Origin: Chrysaora quinquecirrha
Taxonomy: Eukaryota; Cnidaria; Scyphozoa; Semaeostomeae; Pelagiidae
Assembly (NCBI GenBank): GCA_014526335.1
Contig: JACTAT010000147.1
Location: forward strand, 312,896 to 376,895
Direction of reading: 5' to 3'
DNA: 64,000 nucleotides
Below are positions 1-11,499 of this stretch, one piece after another. Every line of letters starts with the position of its first letter. Positions within the stretch are counted from its first letter, which is position 1. Made by a program: the position numbers and the translations under genes. The notes under the pieces are model-generated. The model made no database searches and was not told the origin of the DNA. It saw only the letters and a program-made list of their open reading frames with translations.

Positions 1-105
1 GGGTAATTGGGGCTAACCCTTCTTTGAAGTGCGTCATTGGTGCCTGTTTGAACAATCGCCCGATTGTTCTCACTAGGAGGATTATCACTAAACCACAACA
101 ACGCA

Positions 106-181
106 CAGTGGCACGGTCGGTAAGGCGGCGTGTCTCGTGAGCTGCGATGCAGAGTTGGGAGTTCGACTCCCCTCAAGGGAA
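106..181 (+). pseudogene. tRNA-like module 1, unit 1
   Basis: An A-box-like TGGCACGGTCGG is followed about 40 bp later by a B-box-like GTTCGACTC, the spacing of a type 2 Pol III promoter. A T5 run at 185-189 would serve as a Pol III terminator. I cannot fold a proper acceptor stem, so this is a tRNA-derived (SINE-like) module rather than a working tRNA gene. Confidence 0.6.
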
Positions 182-379
182 AGTCTTTTTCTCTCGAATT
201 TTTTTATTTCTCTTATTTTCGTGTTGGAAATGTTTTCAAAAGGCCGAGGAGTCGTCTGGTAACTAAAATTTGCTTTTGGTTTAATTTTTAAGTTCGTTAG
301 ACATAATTTTTAATCGTGTTTTGTTTTTCCCTTCCATGAATATTAGGACCACTAGGAGATTGTTGCACACTAAGCAAAC

Positions 380-450
380 GGCTGTGTAGCCGAGTGGTTA
401 AATGCTCGCTTGCTAACCGGGGAGACCGGAGTTCAAGTCCCCTCCAGGGC
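380..450 (+). pseudogene. tRNA-like module 2, unit 1
   Basis: A near-canonical A box (TAGCCGAGTGG) and B box (GTTCAAGTC) lie at tRNA spacing, with a T5 run just after (454-458). A seven-base loop TTGCTAA could present anticodon GCT (serine). The stem below it has a C-C mismatch at the loop and the acceptor ends do not pair, so it is probably a degenerate tRNA-Ser-like sequence carried by the repeat. Confidence 0.62.
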
Positions 451-2186
451 AAAATTTTTGGTGTTTTTGTTTTTGCGATCTAAATATTTTACAATTTTTT
501 TTAATATCTAAATGTCACTTTGACACAACAAGAAGGCTTTTTGGAATGACTGAAATCTTTAGATCTATTTTTACTCATATCTTTTCAATTATAAATTTAC
601 TTTCAATTTATTTCTGTCGTTTTTGTGTTGGAAATGTTTTCAAAAGTCCGAGGAGATGTCTGGGAACTAAAATTTGCTTTGGGTATAATTTTTTAGTTTG
701 TTTTTGACATTATTTTTTAACGTGTTTTGTTGTTCCCTTCTATGAATATTAGGACCACCTGGAGATTATCCTCTACTAAGAAATATGGCAGTCCCCTCAA
801 AGGCAATTTTTTGGTGCTTTTGTTTTTGTGATTTAAATATTTTACAATTTTTTCTAATAACAAAAAGTCACTTTGACAAAACAAGAAGGCTTTTTGGAAT
901 GACTCAAATCTTTAGATCTATTTTTACTCATATCTTTTCAATTATAAATTTATTTTCAATTTATCTCTCAACACTGACACTAACTTTCATGTTCATTTGG
1001 ATTTTATTTTCATTTTCATTTCATCTTTCATTTAATTTAAAGTTTTATTGTAGCTGAAGAATTTAGAATTATATTAAATTATTTTAAATTATAAATTATA
1101 TTAAATTTCAATTTTATTAATATTTACATTAAGGCCAATACCATTAGGTATACCAACGGGGGTCCAAATCAATGTCGGCAATTAATAAACGTAGTTTCAT
1201 CCTATCACAAGTGAAATTGTTTCTTCAAAAATTAATAAATAGGGGGGTCCTACTAAGGCCCTGTGGGTGGGGGAAAACTCAAAATTAATAAACCGGAGGA
1301 CGTTTATTTGGCATCGAAGAGTATGAAGATGAATTAAGATGATGATAAAGTTTGACATTGGCATTATTGCATGTGGCGATAAAGAACAACCTAAACATTA
1401 AGTTCAAGTTTCAACGTTATTTCAGATTTACATCAAGATTAACATCAAGGTTCAGATAAAGACTCATTTCAAAATGAACTTTAAGTTTAATTTCAAAAAT
1501 GAAATACTGATACTTAGACCAAGACTAACAAAGACTAAGACTAATATTAAGATGGAGTTCAAGATTAACTAAGACTAAGATTAAGATTAACCTTAAGATT
1601 AAGGTTAGAATTAAGATTCAGATTTAGATTCAGATTTAGATTCAGATACAGATTCAGATTAAGATTAAGATTAAGATTAACATTTAGATTAACATTAAGG
1701 TTAACATTCCAATTCAGGTAGAAGTTAAGATTAAGATTCCATTTAACTTGAAGACTAAGATTAAGACTAGACTAACATTAAGATTGAGATCAAGATTTTG
1801 ATTAACAGAAAATATAGCCACCTCAATGCAAAGTGTCTTTTAGGTCGAAGCTCTTATTGGCGGAGTTCATCAGAGGCGGTGGTCCTCATGAGGCGGTGGT
1901 CTTACACGGGCAAGAGCTAGTCTCTTATACTAAAATGGTAATTTCCATGGAAACCGATTTTTCAACCGTCACTCCTCCCAAGTCGTAAGTGGTACGCTTT
2001 TCCGACTTTTTCGCTGCTCGGCCAACAGTGGGGTAGGCGTGTCATCGCCCTTTCGTTTTTTGCAAACTTCTTTCGCTTCTGGGGTAATTGGGGCTAACCC
2101 TTCTTTGAAGTGCGTCATTGGTGCCTGTTTGAACAATCGCCCGATTGTTCTCACTAGGAGGATTATCACTAAACCACAACAACGCA

Positions 2187-2262
2187 CAGTGGCACGATCG
2201 GTAAGGCGGCGTGTCTCGTGAGCTGCGATGCAGAGTTGGGAGTTCGACTCCCCTCAAGGGAA
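2187..2262 (+). pseudogene. tRNA-like module 1, unit 2
   Basis: Same module as at 106-181, one tandem unit downstream. The A-box region has one change (cacgatcgg for cacggtcgg). The B box and the following T-run are kept. Confidence 0.6.
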
Positions 2263-2460
2263 AGTCTTTTTCTCTCGAATTTTTTTATTTCTCTTATTTT
2301 CGTGTTGGAAATGTTTTCAAAAGGCCGAGGAGTCGTCTGGTAACTAAAATTTGCTTTTGGTTTAATTTTTAAGTTCGTTAGACATAATTTTTAATCGTGT
2401 TTTGTTTTTCCCTTCCATGAATATTAGGACCACTAGGAGATTGTTGCACACTAAGCAAAC

Positions 2461-2531
2461 GGCTGTGTAGCCGAGTGGTTAAATGCTCGCTTGCTAACCG
2501 GGGAGACCGGAGTTCAAGTCCCCTCCAGGGC
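2461..2531 (+). pseudogene. tRNA-like module 2, unit 2
   Basis: Identical over its length to the module at 380-450, with A box, B box and downstream T-run intact. Confidence 0.62.
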
Positions 2532-4259
2532 AAAATTTTTGGTGTTTTTGTTTTTGCGATCTAAATATTTTACAATTTTTTAATATCTAAATGTCACTTT
2601 GACACAACAAGAAGGCTTTTTGGAATGACTGAAATCTTTAGATCTATTTTTACTCATATCTTTTCAATTATAAATTTACTTTCAATTTATTTCTGTCGTT
2701 TTTGTGTTGGAAATGTTTTCAAAAGTCCGAGGAGATGTCTGGGAACTAAAATTTGCTTTGGGTATAATTTTTTAGTTTGTTTTTGACATTATTTTTTAAC
2801 GTGTTTTGTTGTTCCCTTCTATGAATATTAGGACCACCTGGAGATTATCCTCTACTAAGAAATATGGCAGTCCCTCAAAGGCAATTTTTGGTGTTTTTGT
2901 TTTGTGATTTAAATATTTTACAATTTTTCTAATAACAAAAAGTCACTTTGACAAAACAAGAAGGCTTTTGGAATGACTCAAATCTTTAGATCTATTTTTA
3001 CTCATATCTTTTCAATTATAAATTTATTTTCAATTTATCTCTCAACACTGACACTAACTTTCATGTTCATTTGGATTTTATTTTCATTTTCATTTCATCT
3101 TTCATTTAATTTAAAGTTTTATTGTAGCTGAAGAATTTAGAATTATATTAAATTATTTTAAATTATAAATTATATTAAATTTCAATTTTATTAATATTTA
3201 CATTAAGGCCAATACCATTAGGTATACCAACGGGGGTCCAAATCAATGTTGGCAATTAATAAACGTAGTTTCATCCTATCACAAGTGAAATTGTTTCTTC
3301 AAAATTAATAAATAGGGGGGTCCTACTAAGGCCCTGTGGGTGGGGAAAAACTCAAAATTAATAAACCGGAGGACGTTTATTTGGCATCTAAGAGTATGAA
3401 GATGAATTAAGATGATGATAAAGTTTGACATTGGCATTATTGCATCTGGCGATAAAGAACAACCTAAACATTAAGTTCAAGTTTCAACGTTATTTCAGAT
3501 TTACATCAAGATTAACATCAAGGTTCAGATAAAGACTCATTTCAAAATGAACTTTAAGTTTAATTTCAAAAATGAAATACTGATACTTAGACCAAGACTA
3601 ACAAAGACTAAGACTAATATTAAGATGGAGTTCAAGATTAACTAAGACTAAGATTAAGATTAACCTTAAGATTAAGGTTAGAATTAAGATTCAGATTTAG
3701 ATTCAGATTTAGATTCAGATACAGATTCAGATTCAGATTAAGATTAAGATTAACATTTAGATTAACATTAAGGTTAACATTCCAATTCAGGTAGAAGTTA
3801 AGATTAAGATTCCATTTAACTTGAAGACTAACATTAAGACTAGACTAACATTAAGATTGAGATCAAGATTTTGATTAACAGAAAATATAGCCACCTCAAT
3901 GCACAGTGTCTTTTAGGTCGAAGCTCTTATTGGCGGAGTTCATCAGAGGCGGTGGTCCTCATGAGGCGGTGGTCTTACACGGGCAAGAGCTAGTCTCTTA
4001 TACTAAAATGGTAATTTCCATGGAAACCGGTTTTTCGACCGTCACTCCTCCCAAGTCGTAAGTGGTACGCTTTTCCGACTTTTTCGCTGCTCGGCCGACA
4101 GTGGGGTAGGCGTGTCATCGCCCTTTCGTTTTTTGCAAACTTCTTTCGCTTCTGGGGTAATTGGGGCTAACCCTTCTTTGAAGTGCGTCATTGGTGCCTG
4201 TTTGAACAATCGCCCGATTGTTCTCACTAGGAGGATTATCACTAAACCACAACAACGCA

Positions 4260-4335
4260 CAGTGGCACGGTCGGTAAGGCGGCGTGTCTTGTGAGCTGCT
4301 ATGCAGAGTTGGGAGTTCGACTCTCCTCAAGGGAA
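4260..4335 (+). pseudogene. tRNA-like module 1, unit 3
   Basis: Third copy of the module. It differs from unit 1 by a few substitutions (tcttgtgagctgctatg in the middle, ctctcc after the B box). The Pol III boxes remain recognisable. Confidence 0.58.
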
Positions 4336-4533
4336 AGTCTTTTTCTCTCGATTTTTTTTATTTCTCTTATTTTCGTGTTGGAAATGTTTTCAAAAGGCCG
4401 AGGAGTCGTCTGGTAACTAAAATTTGCTTTTGGTTTAATTTTTAAGTTCGTTAGACATAATTTTTTATCGTGTTTTGTTTTTCCCTTCCATGAATATTAG
4501 GACCACTAGGAGATTGTTGCACACTAAGCAAAC

Positions 4534-4604
4534 GGCTGTGTAGCCGAGTGGTTAAATGCTCCCTTGCTAACCGGGGAGACCGGAGTTCAAGTCCCCTCCA
4601 GGGC
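4534..4604 (+). pseudogene. tRNA-like module 2, unit 3
   Basis: Third copy of module 2. One change in the anticodon-stem region (ctcccttgc for ctcgcttgc) disrupts the stem further. The A and B boxes are unchanged. Confidence 0.6.
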
Positions 4605-6094
4605 AAAATTTTGGGTGTTTTTGTTTTTGCGATCTAAATATTTTACAATTTTTTTTAATATCTAAATGTCACTTTGACACAACAAGAAGGCTTTTTGGAA
4701 TGACTGAAATCTTTAGATCTATTTTTACTCATATCTTTTCAATTATAAATTTACTTTCAATTTATTTCTGTCGTTTTTGTGTTGGAAATGTTTTCAAAAG
4801 TCCGAGGAGATGTCTGGGAACTAAAATTTGCTTTGGGTATAATTTTTTAGTTTTTTTTGACATTATTTTTTAACCTGTTTTGTTGTTCCCTTCTATGAAT
4901 ATTAGGACCACCTGGAGATTATCCTCTACTAAGAAATATGGCAGTCCCCTCAAAGGCAATTTTTTGGTGTTTTGTTTTTGTGATTTAAATATTTTACAAT
5001 TTTTCTAATAACAAAAGTCACTTTGACAAAACAAGAAGGCTTTTTGGAATGACTCAAATCTTTAGATCTATTTTTACTCATATCTTTTCAATTATAAATT
5101 TATTTTCAATTTATCTCTCAACACTGACACTAACTTTCATGTTCATTTGGATTTTATTTTCATTTTCATTTCATCTTTCATTTAATTTAAAGTTTTATTG
5201 TAGCTGAAGAATTTAGAATTATATTAAATTATTTTAAATTATAAATTATATTAAATTTCAATTTTATTAATATTTACATTAAGGCCAATACCATTAGGTA
5301 TACCAACGGGGGTCCAAATCAATGTCGGCAATTAATAAATGTAGTTTCATCCTATCACAAGTGAAATTGTTTCTTCAAAAATTAATAAATAGGGGGGTCC
5401 TACTAAGGCCCTGTGGGTGGGGGAAAACCTCAAAATTAATATACCGGAGGACGTTTATTTGGCATCTAAGAGTATGAAGATGAATTAAGATGATGATAAA
5501 GTTTGACATTGGCATTATTGCATGTGGCGATAAAGAACAATCTAAACATTAAGTTCAAGTTTCAACGTTATTTCAGATTTACATCAAGATTAACATCAAG
5601 GTTCAGATAAAGACTCATTTCAAAATGAACTTTAAGTTTAATTTCAAAAATGAAATACTGATACTTAGACCAAGACTAACAAAGACTAAGACTAATATTA
5701 AGATGGAGTTCAAGATTAACTAAGAGTAAGATTAAGATTAACCTTAAGATTAAGGTTAGAATTAAGATTCAGATTTTGATTCAGATTTAGATTCAGATAT
5801 AGTTTCAGATTAAGATTAAGATTAAGATTAAGATTAATATTTAGATTAACATTAAGGTTAACATTCCAATTCAGGTAGAAGTTAAGGTTAAGATTCCATT
5901 TAACTTGAAGACTAAGATTAAGACTAGACTAACATTAAGATTGAGATCAAGATTTTGATTAACAGAAAATATAGCCACCTCAATGCACAGTGTCTTTTAG
6001 GTCAAAGCTCTTATTGGCGGAGTTTATCAGAGGCGGTGGTCCTCATGAGGCGGTGGTCTTACACGGGCAAGAGCTAGTCCTATATACTAATCTC

Positions 6095-6450
6095 CGGTTA
6101 TGCAAATCAGGTTGCCCATTGTTATGATCCATTGTTCTTTTACCCCCAAAAGGCTTTTTTCCTGGGCCACCTAGAAATGCGCTTCTTTTTTTTTGAGAAT
6201 CAAAAGTTTGTTAAAATTTCAATTTTATCTCGGCTTCAACAAGTTTTTGGTTTGGATTGCGGCCATCTATTATGTTCCTTTCACTACACGTACATTGAAT
6301 CATTGAACTTTTTGTTCTGCAGAAGTTTGTTATGCTTACTAAAACTCGGAACCATCCAAAACGACCCCAAATCAGCAAAAATAACGCAACACGACCCATA
6401 ATCAGCTTAAAGCCACGTAGGATTTTCAATTTTCAGGGGTAAATTATAAT
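6095..6450 (+). repeat. Dispersed repeat B, copy 1
   Basis: Begins near tatgcaaat and holds the phrases ctgggccacctagaaatgcg and gcggccatctattatgttc, which recur in the same order at 7620-8045. The 3' part is rich in words such as aaaacgacc and ends ttttcaggggtaaat just before the GAT microsatellite. Non-coding; the small frames in it are not conserved between copies. Confidence 0.75.
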
Positions 6451-7085
6451 GATGATGATGATTCGGATTTTGACGACATGAAGATAATTATGATTGTGAT
6501 GATGACGACGACCAAGATGATGATGATGATGATGACTATTATTAATATTATGATTTTGATAGCATAATGAGATTTGATGACATGATGATGATAATGATGA
6601 TTATGATCTGGCGATGATTATGATTATGATGATGATGATTATGACGATGATGATTATGATGATGATAATAATGATGATGATAAGAATTATTCTAATGGTG
6701 ATTATAATGTGATGGTTGGTGACGGCGATAATGATAATTTTGACGGTTATGATAACTATGATGATGATGATGATAATGATGATTATGATCTGACGATGAT
6801 TATGATTATGATGATGATGATGATGATGATGATAAGGATGATGATGATAAGAATGATTCTAATGGCGATTATAATGTGATGGTTGGTGACGGCGATAATG
6901 ATAATTTTGACGGTTATGATAACTATGATGATGATTATGATAATGATGATTATGATCTGACGATGATTATGATTATGATGATGATGATTATGATGATGAT
7001 AATGATGATGATGATAATGATGATGACGATGATGATGATGACGATGGTGATGGTGATAATTATGAAGATGACAACGGCTATGGAT
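6448..7085 (+). repeat. GAT/ATG microsatellite, imperfect
   Basis: About 640 bp of gat/atg triplets broken by shared interruptions. A ~140 bp segment (near 6690-6790) is repeated almost exactly at 6855-6960, so the array also grew by larger duplications. Predicted Met/Asp-rich peptides here are triplet artefacts. Confidence 0.95.
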
Positions 7086-7243
7086 GGAGTAAATATTTAG
7101 GTTCCCTGAACAGAAATCAATTTCTCGCAGGATCTGCTTCTATAAATTTGGTATTATTATGTTCATGATGTTCTTTTTTTGTCAAGAATGTAATATCCTT
7201 TTATCAATTCACTTATGTTTTTACCATTACAAGTAGACTAGCT

Positions 7244-7596
7244 TTTAACTTGACGCCCGCGATGCGGGCGAGTTTCTATAACACCGCGATGCGGGTGAAC
7301 TTAATACCAGTTTAGCCTTGGAAAGACAAGATACCACTCAGCTGCCTTTTGACTTGATTCCTTTTAACTTGCAGCCTTCTGAACTCTCGCTAGAGTCCGG
7401 GGAGGTTAGCTCCCCATGGCATCCCACAACCTCCCCGGACTCTAGCGAGAGTTCAGAAGGCTGCAAGTTAAAAGGAATCAAGTCAAAAGGCAGCTGAGTG
7501 GTATCTTGTCTTTCCAAGGCTAAACTGGTACTAAGTTCACCCGCATCGCGGGTGTTAAGGTAAAAACCTCGCCCGCATCGCGGGCGTCAAGTTAAA
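7244..7596. mobile_element. Foldback/palindromic element, copy 1
   Basis: A 164 bp left arm (7244-7407) and 169 bp right arm (7428-7596) are near-perfect inverted complements around a 20 bp loop. The outer ends carry tandem subrepeats containing cccgcgatgcggg, itself a small palindrome, so hairpins are nested in a large cruciform. There is no coding capacity. It resembles a MITE or foldback element. The left flank (aagtagactagctttt) is shared with copy 2, so the mobile unit may extend beyond the palindrome. Confidence 0.85.
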
Positions 7597-7614
7597 TCTC
7601 TATTACTAAACTCC

Positions 7615-8045
7615 TTACTTAATATGCAAATGAGATGCCCCTTTGTTGTGGCCCATTGTTCGATTGTGCATGAAAGGCTTTTTCCCTGGGCCACCTAGAA
7701 ATGCGATTCTTTTTTTGATCGAAGCCCTTTCTGCCCAGGTAGTGCATGCGCTATTTTTCTAAATGTTTTGAGAACCAAAAGATAGTTAAAATTTCGATTT
7801 TCTCTCGGCCTCAAAAAGTTTTGTTTTTAATGGCGGCCATCTATTATGTTCTTTTCACTACAAGCACAGAGAATCATTGAATCTTTTGTTCTGCGGAAGT
7901 TTGTCGTGCTTACTAAAACGCGGAACCACCCGAAACGACCCAAAACCAGTCAAGATCACCCAAAACGACCAATAATCAGATTAAAACAACGCAATACCAC
8001 CTAAAATTATCCGAAAACAGTAATTTTCATTTTTTAGGGGCCAGA
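7615..8045 (+). repeat. Dispersed repeat B, copy 2
   Basis: Diverged second copy of the repeat at 6095-6450, in the same orientation and lying directly after the palindrome. It includes a stretch missing from copy 1 (gatcgaagccctttctgcc). A weaker related block with many ttttgg/gggtt words lies at 8455-8580, partly in inverse orientation. Confidence 0.72.
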
Positions 8046-9080
8046 AGACCCTCAAAATACTCAGATTCCAGCAAAACATCATTGCTGTGTAGTAAATTGT
8101 CTTTTCCCTTTGGGCCAATAACGTGAAAAATTCAGACTAAATCTTTTGCGTGCAACTCTCAGGGATTTATTCAATCACCTTCCCAACGGTATATTTATTG
8201 GCAGCGTGCAATTGTGTCTTATCTCTCAACTTCACGCTAAAATACAATTCAATACAATACCACAGTACTGTGGTTAACAAAAAAGGCTTTTCCAACTCCA
8301 GCGATGTAAAAGCTTTTTATGTCAACAAAGGTCCCAAGACGAAAGTAGAATTTTAAGAGTTAAGAATGAAATTTCATAGAACATCAGAGAGTTTCTGTTG
8401 ATTTTGCAAGGATTTTCTGCCACTTAATAGAGATTCCAGGTGAATTGGACATTTCTGGGTGGTTTTGGATGCTTTTCGTCAAGTCATTGTTCGTTTAAAG
8501 GGCTTTTGGCGGGTTTTGGGCAATTTTGGGTTGTTTCGCGTTTTTGGTAAGCAATTTTCACGTTTTCAGGGGTCAAAGGACGTCAAAGGACACTAGGAGA
8601 CTGTAATACATTTTGGAATTTTACTCATATTCTTTCCGTTTTCAAGACGAGTTCTTGCTTTGATTATTTCGATAAATCGCCACGCTAAGCTTTGTGTTTT
8701 ACTGTTTCAATGCATAGGAAACACTGCTAAGAGGCCATAAATTTTTCGGGTTTCAACTTGAATGATCCTTTGAAAATTCAGAGCACAAACACACAAAATG
8801 AAAATCGTTCCGATATAGTGAGATATTTATTGTTCATTAAGGACATTTAAAATTAAAGTCTGCGATGAGATAGGGATAGGATTTTCGAATTTACGCAGCA
8901 GTAATACTACTAGCTTGCGTCTTAAGTTGACACAAAAGCGTTTGGAATATTCTCAGTAGATCTGGGAATTTGGTGGCAAAAAATTTCATTAAGCATTTAC
9001 CATCGGACTGTTTGACTTTTATTTAGGCTGTTAATAATAGGATTTTCGAGTGCAGACGGGGCATATAGAAACGTTGCATT
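8046..9080. other. Non-coding stretch
   Basis: No convincing gene. Short frames (for example 8150-8356) lack recognisable domains. A block at 8455-8580 is related to repeat B; the rest is unique-looking AT-rich sequence. Confidence 0.6.
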
Positions 9081-9206
9081 AGAATTCAAGTGGATGGAAC
9101 ACAGTCAGAGATACCCTTAACCTCCGTGACTCACTGGCTCACTATCCAACCCAAAGTTTGGTTTTACAAAACTTGGCTTGTATTTGACCTCCAGCTTTCA
9201 TATTAT

Positions 9207-9490
9207 AATGATGATGATGATGATGATTTTGATGACATGAAGGTAATGATGATTGTGATGATGATGATGATTATTATAATTATGATGTTGATGGCATGAT
9301 GAAATTTGATGGCATGATGATGAAAATGTTCTGATGATGATTATGATTATGATGATGATTATGATGATGGTAATGATGATGATCATGAGGATGATTCTAA
9401 TGGAGATTATAATGTTATAATTGATGATGGCGATATTGATAATTTTGACGGTGATGATAACTATGATGTTGATGATGATGATAATGTTCT
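9207..9490 (+). repeat. GAT/ATG microsatellite, second locus
   Basis: Shares interruptions with the array at 6448-7085 (tttgatgacatgaagg, then atgattgtgatgatga). The two arrays are therefore duplicates of one ancestral locus, not independent expansions. Both are followed by ttctttttttgtcaa and then by the palindromic element. Confidence 0.92.
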
Positions 9491-9559
9491 TTTTTTGTCA
9501 ACAGTTTAATGCCCTTCTATCTATTCTCTTATGTGTTTTGTATTACAAGTAGACTAGCT

Positions 9560-9937
9560 TTTTAACTTGACGCCCGCGATGCGGCGAGATTTGACACCCG
9601 CGATGCGGTGAAGATTACAGTTTAGCCTTGGAAAGACAAGATACCACTCAGCTTTTTTAACTTGCTGACTTTTAACTTGCAGCCTTCTGAACTTTCGCTA
9701 GAGTCCGGGGAGGTTAGCTCCCCATGGCATCCCACAACCTCCCCGGACTCTAGCGAAAGTTCAGAAGGCTGCAAGTTAAAAGTCAGCAAGTTAAAAGGAA
9801 GCTGAGTGGTATCTTGTCTTTCCAAGGCTAAACTGGTACTAATCTTCACCCGCATCGCGGGTGTCAAGGTAAAAACTCACCCGCATTGCGGGTGTCAAGG
9901 TAAAAAGCTCGCCCGCATCGCGGGCGTCAAGTTAAAA
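9560..9937. mobile_element. Foldback/palindromic element, copy 2
   Basis: Same architecture as 7244-7596: left arm 9560-9715, a 20 bp loop (9716-9735) identical in sequence to copy 1, right arm 9736-9937. The outer right end has three cccgcat-type subrepeats rather than two. Differences from copy 1 occur as matched pairs on both arms (ctttcgc on the left with gcgaaag on the right, against ctctcgc and gcgagag). Confidence 0.85.
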
Positions 9938-10665
9938 ATCATAAATAACACTAGAAACAAACTGAACTTTTTACACATTATTTTAGGTCAACACAAAGAA
10001 CAGTCAAATGTGTACTACAAAGAAGCGCAACTCGCCATAAAAAATTTTTTTTTTTAATTTTGTCCGTCATATTCAAACTTTTTTTAAACCCTTGACCAGA
10101 ATTAACCATTGGTTGTATCAATAAACCCTTGCTGTAACTTATCCAAGCAACAGAAAATCCTCAATTGCATGAAATGTGCGTTAAGTTTGTTCACATGTTT
10201 TATTTATCTATTTAATTTATTATACACCATATTTTTGTGAAGATGAAAAATGAAAACTTATCCCTCTACTCACAAGAGCGTATGTACACAGTACGTATTA
10301 TGACGAATTTGTACTGGCCTTGAAGCTACGGTTCGCAAATAAAAACAATTTTGTAAGGCGGGTTCCTTTTATCAGAACACCGTAGGGGGAAAATTCGAAA
10401 CTCTTAGAATTCGGCAACGAGCAAAAGTACTTATGAAAAATAACAGGTAAACAAAGAATAACAGCAACAATAGCTGCTTTTTTAATATAATTATTGTAGC
10501 TAACAATTAATGTAACCATATTCAAGAAATCAAAGACTAGACTACTGCTCTTACTGTTCTTTGAAGTGAAAGACAAAATTTTGTCCAAGGGGTATATAAC
10601 ATCTAGAAATGGCGTCCGATATTAGGTACCCTATCATCTCCAGCCTAACTTTGAGAAAGTTATTC
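9938..10665. other. Non-coding stretch
   Basis: AT-rich sequence with no recognisable domain in any frame. The minus-strand frame at 10298-10588 (96 aa) matches nothing I know and has no gene context. Confidence 0.55.
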
Positions 10666-10669
10666 AAGA

Positions 10670-10895
10670 AATGGCTGGTGAAGACGTCATATAACAACAC
10701 TTTGGACATGTGACTTGGCTTTCAAACTCGGTTTCAATCCTCAAACCCGATGGAAACATGACAGTCACTGTGGATCTGAGGGGCCTTAATAAATCCCTCA
10801 ACTTTGAACTGAACCCAGAATTTTGCCCACCGACCGTTTTTCGCCCAGGTGACCGCGTCTCAGCATGGGCACGCTATCACCATCTGGAGAGCTAA
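10670..10895 (+). pseudogene. Ty3/gypsy-type RT fragment
   Basis: The frame at 10710-10895 contains ILKPDGNMTVTVDLRGLNK, the conserved start of the RT palm in gypsy-type polymerases (KPDG...VDxRxLN). The conserved stretch ends after about 35 residues and the rest (NFELNPEFCPP onward) is not family-like. No RT active site, RNase H or integrase follows. It is an isolated scrap of an LTR retrotransposon. Confidence 0.6.
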
Positions 10896-11344
10896 AAAAA
10901 CTGCATACATTAATTAAAAGTTATAGCTAGTTTACGCCAACTATTTAAAAAATACTGTTTTAAAGTACTAGATAAAATCCTTAAAAACGTATATACATGT
11001 GATAAAAATCTATAGCTTGAAAGGTGATAAAATGTCATAAAATCGATCAAATCTTATTGATAAAAACATGAAACATGATCATTCTATAAGAACCCAAGGT
11101 TTTGGATGAAAGGCCGACATATTTTGCAGAAGCATTCCTCATGTGTGAGTGATCCGCAGCATGTCAGTTCGTCACACAACAACAACACGTCGTCACCGAT
11201 TCGCTGCTGGGTGACTCGTAAACAGAAATGACAACTAAAGGAAAGAAGTTTTCAAACAATAAAATGCCATTATGTAAGGTTGGAACCTCGCCTAAGATGA
11301 TGAAACGCATGTTGTTGGGCTCAAAACAAATGAGCACGAATTCG

Positions 11345-11458
11345 TATTCGGCCTTATATGAATAATATTTACGAATTTTTGTGCCGGTGTGATGCCAGGT
11401 ACGTAGGTCGCACTTCCCAGAGACAAAGGGATAGGGTAAAACAGCATGTTCCTACTAA
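11345..11458 (+). pseudogene. PLE GIY-YIG domain fragment
   Basis: DNA nearly identical to the GIY-YIG start at 12325-12385 plus 12640-12690 and to 40385-40500 (phrases gatgccaggtacgtaggtcgcacttcccaga and aaacagcatgttcct). It stops where RT sequence begins. A GIY-YIG scrap upstream of an RT suggests two head-to-tail PLE copies collapsed together, an arrangement known for Penelope-like elements. Confidence 0.7.
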
Positions 11459-11499
11459 CATTCGTCACCACAGCTTTCGGCAAAGTGCACTGTATCGGC

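Larger units (their letters stand above)
1..6085 (+). repeat. Tandem array of ~2.08 kb units (family A)
   Basis: The same 10-mer (gggtaattgg) starts at 1, 2082 and 4155, giving unit lengths of 2081 and 2073 bp. The window opens inside a unit and the array breaks near 6085, where the sequence stops matching the expected continuation. The copies differ only by scattered substitutions and small indels. Each unit holds two tRNA-like modules with Pol III boxes, a ~400 bp internal duplication (second half begins near 620, 2700 and 4775), an AT-rich block, and a purine-rich block of aagattaag-like words. No convincing protein is encoded: short frames in all copies lie over the tRNA-like region and are shadows. 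The family is dispersed, with diverged copies elsewhere in the window. Confidence 0.93.

Noticed and set aside
380..450. Functional tRNA-Ser gene
   Set aside because: The acceptor ends do not pair and the anticodon stem has a mismatch. It is tRNA-like, but a working tRNA cannot be supported by eye.
785..1057. 90-codon Phe-rich ORF
   Set aside because: It lies in the AT-rich part of the tandem unit, is broken by indels in the other copies, and has no domain.
1560..1780. Telomere-like aagattaag repeats
   Set aside because: The words are irregular, not the TTAGGG type, and recur internally in a dispersed repeat family.
6448..7100. Met/Asp-rich small protein
   Set aside because: It is the translation of a GAT/ATG microsatellite and is not stable between copies.
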